NCBI GenBank assembly: GCA_965216695.1
Contig: OZ244212.1
Span: 496,001 to 560,000, forward strand
Direction of reading: 5' to 3'
DNA length: 64,000 bases
Source: G965216695 sp965216695
GTDB taxonomy: Bacteria > Pseudomonadota > Gammaproteobacteria > Pseudomonadales > Azotimanducaceae
The notes beneath the pieces were generated by a model. The model was not told where the DNA came from and made no database searches. It worked only from the letters and a program-made list of their open reading frames with translations. The translations under genes were made by a program, and so were the position numbers. Shown here one piece after another: positions 60,356 to 64,000 of this stretch. The stretch's first letter is position 1. Every line of letters begins with the position of its first letter.

Positions 60356-61735
60356 ATGTCGTTCGTTTCGACTCAGTTCCTGTGTTTTTTCGCTCTCTTC
60401 GTTCCTCTCTACTATCTGGCGAGGCGCCCCGACTGGCAGAATCTGCTGATACTGCTCGCGAGCTACGTGTTCTACGGTGCGTGGGATTGGCGCTTTCTGG
60501 GGTTGATCTACCTGATCAGCGTGACCAACTTCGTGGCTGCACGGGTGATCGTTCGTAGCACTTCGTGGAGGAAGGGTGCGCTGGTCGCAGCCGTCACAGT
60601 CAGTCTCGGCGTGCTCGCGGCGTTCAAATACTTCGGATTCTTTCTTGAGAGCGCGGTTCAGCTCTTTGGCCTGTTTGGTCTGAACGTCGATACACCGGTA
60701 TTCCACATCGTCCTGCCCGTCGGAATTTCCTTTTTCACGTTCCAGGCACTGTCGTACACGATCGACGTCTACAGGGGAGACGCGCACGCCGAAAACAACC
60801 TGACTCGTTTTCTGGCCTACATCGCATTCTTCCCTCAACTCGTCGCAGGTCCGATCGAGCGTGCCGGGCATTTACTGCGCCAGTTCGAGCGTCCACGCCG
60901 AGTCACCGGCCAACTCGTCCATCGTGGAATCTGGCTTATCGTGTACGGGTACTTTGTGAAGGTAGTGATCGCCGATGGCCTGGCCCCAATTGTCGATGCC
61001 GCTTACACGTCGGAACAGCTCTTCGGCTGGAGCGTGATACTCGGTACGTTCGGATTCGGTATTCAGATCTATGCCGATTTTCTGGGCTATAGCCTCATCG
61101 CCAAGGGGCTGGCTGCTCTGCTCGGCCTGGAACTGATATTCAATTTCCGCCTGCCCTATTGGGCAACATCCATCACCGAATTCTGGCACCGCTGGCATAT
61201 CAGCCTCAGTACCTGGCTGCGCGACTACCTCTACATATCGTTAGGAGGGAATCGCCGAGGTGAGTTGACAACATATCGTAATCTCATGATTACCATGACT
61301 CTCGGTGGATTGTGGCACGGCGCGAACTGGACGTTCATCGTCTGGGGTCTACTTCACGGCGTGGCGTTGTGCTTGTGGAGAAGAACGCCCGCTCTACACG
61401 CACTGCCCGCGGCCGTTGGCTGGCTGTTCACGATGAGCATCGTATTCAGCGGCTGGTTTTTCTTTCGCGCCGCAGACGCAACGGAAATGTTGGCAATGCT
61501 CAGTGCTCTCGCCAATCTGGAGCTCTTGCCAGTGCACTGGCAGATGACCAAAGCGATACTGGTCGCTGTTTCGATACTGGCAGTCTTGGAGTTCCCGCAG
61601 TGGCGTCACTCGGACGCGTGGGTGTGGACTGAACGCTGGCCCGTGACAACGACGTTCCTGATGGGAGTGATGATTGCCATCACTCTAATGATGGCCAGTG
61701 CTAGCCGCAGCACATTCATCTACTTTCAGTTTTGA
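60356..61735 (+). CDS. MBOAT-family O-acyltransferase (AlgI-like)
   Basis: A 459-aa polytopic membrane protein with about 10-11 segments. FFPQLVAGPIERAGHLLRQF, QIYADFLGYSLIAKGLAALLG, LPYWATSITEFWHRWHISLSTWLRDYLYISLGGNR and MTLGGLWHGANWTFIVWGLLHG are MBOAT/AlgI hallmarks; the catalytic His is in LWHGANW. It passes acyl groups, usually acetyl, across the inner membrane for transfer to a polysaccharide. AGGAG precedes ATG 60356 at long spacing. Its stop overlaps the next gene (TTGA). Confidence 0.93.
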   Translation: MSFVSTQFLCFFALFVPLYYLARRPDWQNLLILLASYVFYGAWDWRFLGLIYLISVTNFVAARVIVRSTSWRKGALVAAVTVSLGVLAAFKYFGFFLESAVQLFGLFGLNVDTPVFHIVLPVGISFFTFQALSYTIDVYRGDAHAENNLTRFLAYIAFFPQLVAGPIERAGHLLRQFERPRRVTGQLVHRGIWLIVYGYFVKVVIADGLAPIVDAAYTSEQLFGWSVILGTFGFGIQIYADFLGYSLIAKGLAALLGLELIFNFRLPYWATSITEFWHRWHISLSTWLRDYLYISLGGNRRGELTTYRNLMITMTLGGLWHGANWTFIVWGLLHGVALCLWRRTPALHALPAAVGWLFTMSIVFSGWFFFRAADATEMLAMLSALANLELLPVHWQMTKAILVAVSILAVLEFPQWRHSDAWVWTERWPVTTTFLMGVMIAITLMMASASRSTFIYFQF

Positions 61736-62925
61736 AATTGACACGACTACAAAGACTTTCATGGACCGCGGTGAGCCTCCTATTACCGGCCAGCGCGGCA
61801 ACGACCATCTGGTCGGGTACGGCGGAACTGCACCTGAATCCGTATTCCGTAATCTGCCTCGCGATGGCTGCTGGATTCACTGTCGTTGCGTCCGCGAGCC
61901 GGATGTCGACAAGCAACAAACCGGGGGCATCCGCACTGCACTTCGTAGCCGCAATGCTGCGTCACGTCGCCCCGGTCGCGGCAATTTGTGCTGCGGTGAT
62001 TCTCCTACTGGCAAGGGTACCGGACCAGAGACCCGATAAACTCAGCGACTTGGCGGCACGTAGCTCAGATTGGGCCATCGTGCAGGTTCAGCGCCACCGA
62101 GCGGACTCGCTTGAGCACAGCGACGTGCTGCTGATCGGAGACAGCTCGTGCCTGATGGGCATAGATGCGGAACGCGCTGGACTAAAGCTTGGCGCTCGCG
62201 TCGAGTCATTGTGCAGTCTTGCGTGGATCGGACCCGCCGGATACGCGCAACTGCTTGCACGACATCTGCGCCGCACTGCAAAACGGGTTGATGTCGTCCT
62301 GTTGCTGTCACCCTCCGCGCTCGAGCGTCCTGAAGATCACCGCCAATACGAAAATCTGGAAGCGGCCTCCGGCCGGCACGCTAACGATCCAATTCAACAC
62401 TCGCTCAGGACCGGGCGCACGTTTCTGGAGCAGGTGTTTTACACGCCCCTTCCAAAAGCGTACGGCCGGTACTTCGGCGGACGTTTCGGTTTTTCCAATC
62501 ACATCGCGAGGAATCATGGGAGTACGGTCGACCCCACTGCCGGGCTGGAATACTCGAGTCTCGCTGAATATCTGGAGGCGCGCGTGGACACCGCCCCGGC
62601 GACCGTCGCCGAACTTGTTGTGAGTCAGGAATTTACGAGATCAGCAGCGCGGTTCGCTGAGACTATGAGAGCATTCCCGCACGCGAATCTTTGGCTTGGC
62701 ATTACGCCGTTTCCGGGAGGGCGTTTGGACGCCGGGAGCACCAAAGCGCGGTCGTCAAAGATGGTCGAGGCCGCGCGTAGTCTGCACATCCACCCCTCAA
62801 GACTGCTCCAACTGCCACCGACACTGCCTGGGAGCGACTTCGCCACCCCCACGCACCTTCATCGCTGGGCTCGCATCCTCTACACCGACGCGTTCGCGGC
62901 CGAGCTGAAACGTACACTGCGCTGA
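61732..62925 (+). CDS. SGNH-like O-acetylation partner of the MBOAT protein
   Basis: A 397-aa protein with three N-terminal hydrophobic segments (to residue ~100), then a periplasmic SGNH-hydrolase-like domain. Block I is VLLIGDSSCLMGID with the presumed nucleophile Ser; the block V-like C-terminus is DFATPTHLHRWARILYTDAF with an H near the catalytic position. This matches the AlgJ/AlgX/PatB-type partner that completes O-acetylation with an MBOAT protein. The TTG start overlaps the MBOAT stop (TTGA). The family was inferred from motifs and context. Confidence 0.75.
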   Translation: MKLTRLQRLSWTAVSLLLPASAATTIWSGTAELHLNPYSVICLAMAAGFTVVASASRMSTSNKPGASALHFVAAMLRHVAPVAAICAAVILLLARVPDQRPDKLSDLAARSSDWAIVQVQRHRADSLEHSDVLLIGDSSCLMGIDAERAGLKLGARVESLCSLAWIGPAGYAQLLARHLRRTAKRVDVVLLLSPSALERPEDHRQYENLEAASGRHANDPIQHSLRTGRTFLEQVFYTPLPKAYGRYFGGRFGFSNHIARNHGSTVDPTAGLEYSSLAEYLEARVDTAPATVAELVVSQEFTRSAARFAETMRAFPHANLWLGITPFPGGRLDAGSTKARSSKMVEAARSLHIHPSRLLQLPPTLPGSDFATPTHLHRWARILYTDAFAAELKRTLR

Positions 62926-63011
62926 AGCCTCCGCGCGCTCACAGGAAGTTCCCTGAGATGTTGCGGAAGGGTCCGTGGTCCCTTGTCTCGGTCCCGGTGG
63001 CGCTCAACATC

Positions 63012-63101
63012 TGGCGGAGAGGGAGGGATTCGAACCCTCGATGAGTGTTACCCCATACTCCCTTAGCAGGGGAGCGCCTTCAGCCACTCGGCCACCTCTC
63101 C
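63012..63101 (-). tRNA. tRNA-Ser(GCT)
   Basis: Read on the - strand, GGAGAGG pairs with CCTCTCC to form a perfect 7-bp acceptor stem with G73 and an encoded CCA (63012-63014). The D-arm GGCCGAGTGGCTGAAGGC, an anticodon loop with GCT, a long variable arm and the T-loop GTTCGAATCC are all present. It decodes AGC/AGT. It lies directly downstream of csrA, the usual order in gammaproteobacteria. Confidence 0.97.
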
Positions 63102-63132
63102 GGGCAGCAGAATAAAGGTCGGTCGGGAGAAC

Positions 63133-63330
63133 TTAGAAACGCGACTTGATCGGAGTGGGCTGATTCTGTTCGCGTTGAATTCGCTCGTAGATCTCTTCGC
63201 GGTGGACGGCAACACTTTTCGGTGCGCTCACGCCAACACGAACCTGGTTTCCTTTGACGCCCAATACAGTCACGGTTACGTCGTCGCCTATCATCAACGT
63301 CTCACCAATACGGCGAGTCAATATCAACAT
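63133..63330 (-). CDS. csrA: Carbon storage regulator CsrA
   Basis: A 65-aa RNA-binding post-transcriptional regulator. MLILTRRIGETLMIGDDVTVTVLG, KGNQVRVGVSAPKSVAVHREEIYERI match CsrA/RsmA throughout, including L4, R6, R7 of the first strand and VHREEI with Arg 44. It binds GGA motifs in leader RNAs and controls motility, biofilm and metabolism. AGGAGA lies 8 nt upstream of the ATG. The upstream region contains repeat units with AAGGA that CsrA could bind (see findings). Confidence 0.97.
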   Translation of the reverse strand: MLILTRRIGETLMIGDDVTVTVLGVKGNQVRVGVSAPKSVAVHREEIYERIQREQNQPTPIKSRF

Positions 63331-63496
63331 GCGCGTTCTCCTGCGATGTTCGCTCTGAGCAGCGCCGCGTTAAACCTTTGTTTCCGCCGCCAGGTGCAAC
63401 GGTCTTCTGGTCAATGCAGAACTGAACGAATCGTCTTGATCCTGTTTGTACCCTGCGCTGCATACGTTGATTTGCGGCACCAGGGGCGATTTTCGA

Positions 63497-63581
63497 TCTC
63501 TCTATCCTTACGGTCTCTCTATCCTTACGGTCTTTCTAACCTTACGGTCTTGCTAACCGTACGGTCCGGCCAGACCTACGG
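63497..63581 (-). repeat. 17-bp degenerate tandem repeat, five units
   Basis: Five consecutive 17-bp units end in TACGG on the + strand: the first two (63497-63530) are identical, the next (63531-63547) has two substitutions, and the last two diverge further. On the csrA strand the first two read CCGTAAGGATAGAGAGA. The array lies 167-251 nt upstream of the csrA start. Confidence 0.9.
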
Positions 63582-63763
63582 TTTCCGTTCCGTGCAATCT
63601 GCTTTTCGAACTGTCCGTGTCAAGTGTCCCAAGTTTCAAGTATTCCAGTACCCTTGTTACAAAGTCGGTACGATTGGCCCGCCCGGAAACCCAGCTGTGA
63701 TACTCCCAGAACTCAGCCCCAACTCTACTCGCATCACAAAAATTAACCAGCAAGTATCTGTAC

Positions 63764-63796
63764 TAACTCTTTAATAACTCTTCAGTAACTCTTTAC
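63764..63796 (+). repeat. 11-bp tandem repeat, three units
   Basis: Units TAACTCTTTAA, TAACTCTTCAG and TAACTCTTTAC follow each other with no gap. They share the 8-nt core TAACTCTT. It is one of three arrays upstream of csrA. Confidence 0.85.
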
Positions 63797-63835
63797 TCAC
63801 AACGTATCCTGGTCATGTGAGTGAGGTTTTTTTTC

Positions 63836-63868
63836 CGCTTCTAGTTCGCTTCTAGTTCGCTTCTCACT
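63836..63868 (+). repeat. 11-bp tandem repeat, three units (two exact)
   Basis: CGCTTCTAGTT occurs twice exactly (63836-63857), followed by a third unit CGCTTCTCACT. It is preceded by a run of eight or more T. The period equals that of the neighbouring array although the sequence differs. Confidence 0.85.
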
Positions 63869-64000
63869 CGCGTGTCTATTGAACTTGCCCTCTGTTGCGC
63901 ATTTAACGCGCAAATCGGTGAATGCACGCCAGACACAGCAGCGTCGCATCGGGCAGACGCACAATGGAGGTCAAACAATCCGATAGGGAGTGGGTCAATC

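Larger units (their letters stand above)
63331..64000. other. Repeat-rich non-coding region upstream of csrA to window edge
   Basis: The 670 nt to the right edge contain no ORF with family resemblance. Three tandem-repeat arrays lie within it (listed separately), plus a short inverted repeat TTGCGC/GCGCAA at 63895-63913. This would include the csrA promoter and leader. Whether the next gene is lysC or alaS, as commonly found upstream of csrA, cannot be told from this window. Confidence 0.5.

Noticed and set aside
62940..63011. Hairpin after the tRNA as an intrinsic terminator
   Set aside because: AAGGG/CCCTT and GATGTTG/CAACATC pairings exist, but stems are short or have mismatches and no T-run follows on the - strand.
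1..64000. CRISPR arrays, insertion sequences, integrases, phage genes or rRNA
   Set aside because: No spaced palindromic repeat arrays, transposase or integrase motifs, or rRNA stretches were seen; the tandem arrays found are head-to-tail without spacers.

Overview
The window reads as a chromosomal segment of a moderately GC-rich proteobacterium, most likely a gammaproteobacterium. The best clue is csrA followed directly by tRNA-Ser(GCT) at the right end, a neighbourhood conserved in Gammaproteobacteria. A MetX-family acyltransferase of xanthomonad-like sequence, a PA3496-like acidic protein and a SelD fused to an NADH-dehydrogenase-like domain fit this. Genus and species cannot be named from the sequence alone.

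Layout. 1-9.9 kb holds housekeeping and accessory metabolism: a truncated metX-like gene, a DsbA-family/SelD pair, an Lrp regulator, a membrane hydrolase, TerC, a beta-CASP metallo-hydrolase, a luciferase-like monooxygenase and a MaoC protein. 10.7-23.6 kb is a complete Tad (Flp type IVb pilus) locus on the + strand, from the Flp pilin through prepilin peptidase, AAA ATPase, RcpC, RcpA, a lipoprotein, TadG/E/F-like pseudopilins, TadZ, TadA, TadB, TadC to TadD. 23.6-33.2 kb is a surface-glycan region of lower GC by eye: a PAP2 enzyme, a sulfatase-fold membrane protein, an incomplete pseudaminic-acid set (pseB, pseC, SpsF-like cytidylyltransferase), a flippase and a large unknown membrane protein.

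35.5-53.3 kb is the highlight: what appears to be a full bacterial sphingolipid locus built from two convergent arms. The - arm encodes a fatty acyl-AMP ligase, a ceramide-type reductase, a dedicated acyl carrier protein and serine palmitoyltransferase. The + arm opens with a bacterial ceramide synthase-like acyltransferase. It continues with a lipid kinase, two NTP-transferase proteins, an LpxO-like hydroxylase, a GMC oxidoreductase, a HIT protein, LptA/LptF/LptG-like transport proteins, a metallophosphoesterase, a CDP-alcohol phosphotransferase, a degenerate nucleotidyltransferase and a flippase. Together these could load fatty acid onto ACP, condense it with serine, N-acylate and reduce the product to dihydroceramide, add and modify a phosphorylated headgroup, and carry the lipid to the outer membrane. 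The headgroup chemistry and the transport assignment are inferences.

53.8-64 kb returns to general functions: an enoyl-CoA hydratase with a nitroreductase, a membrane Ser/Thr kinase, a cytochrome c, a CPA2 antiporter, an MBOAT/SGNH acyltransferase pair, tRNA-Ser and csrA. Beyond csrA lies a non-coding stretch with three short tandem-repeat arrays. No rRNA, CRISPR array, insertion sequence, integrase or phage gene was seen.
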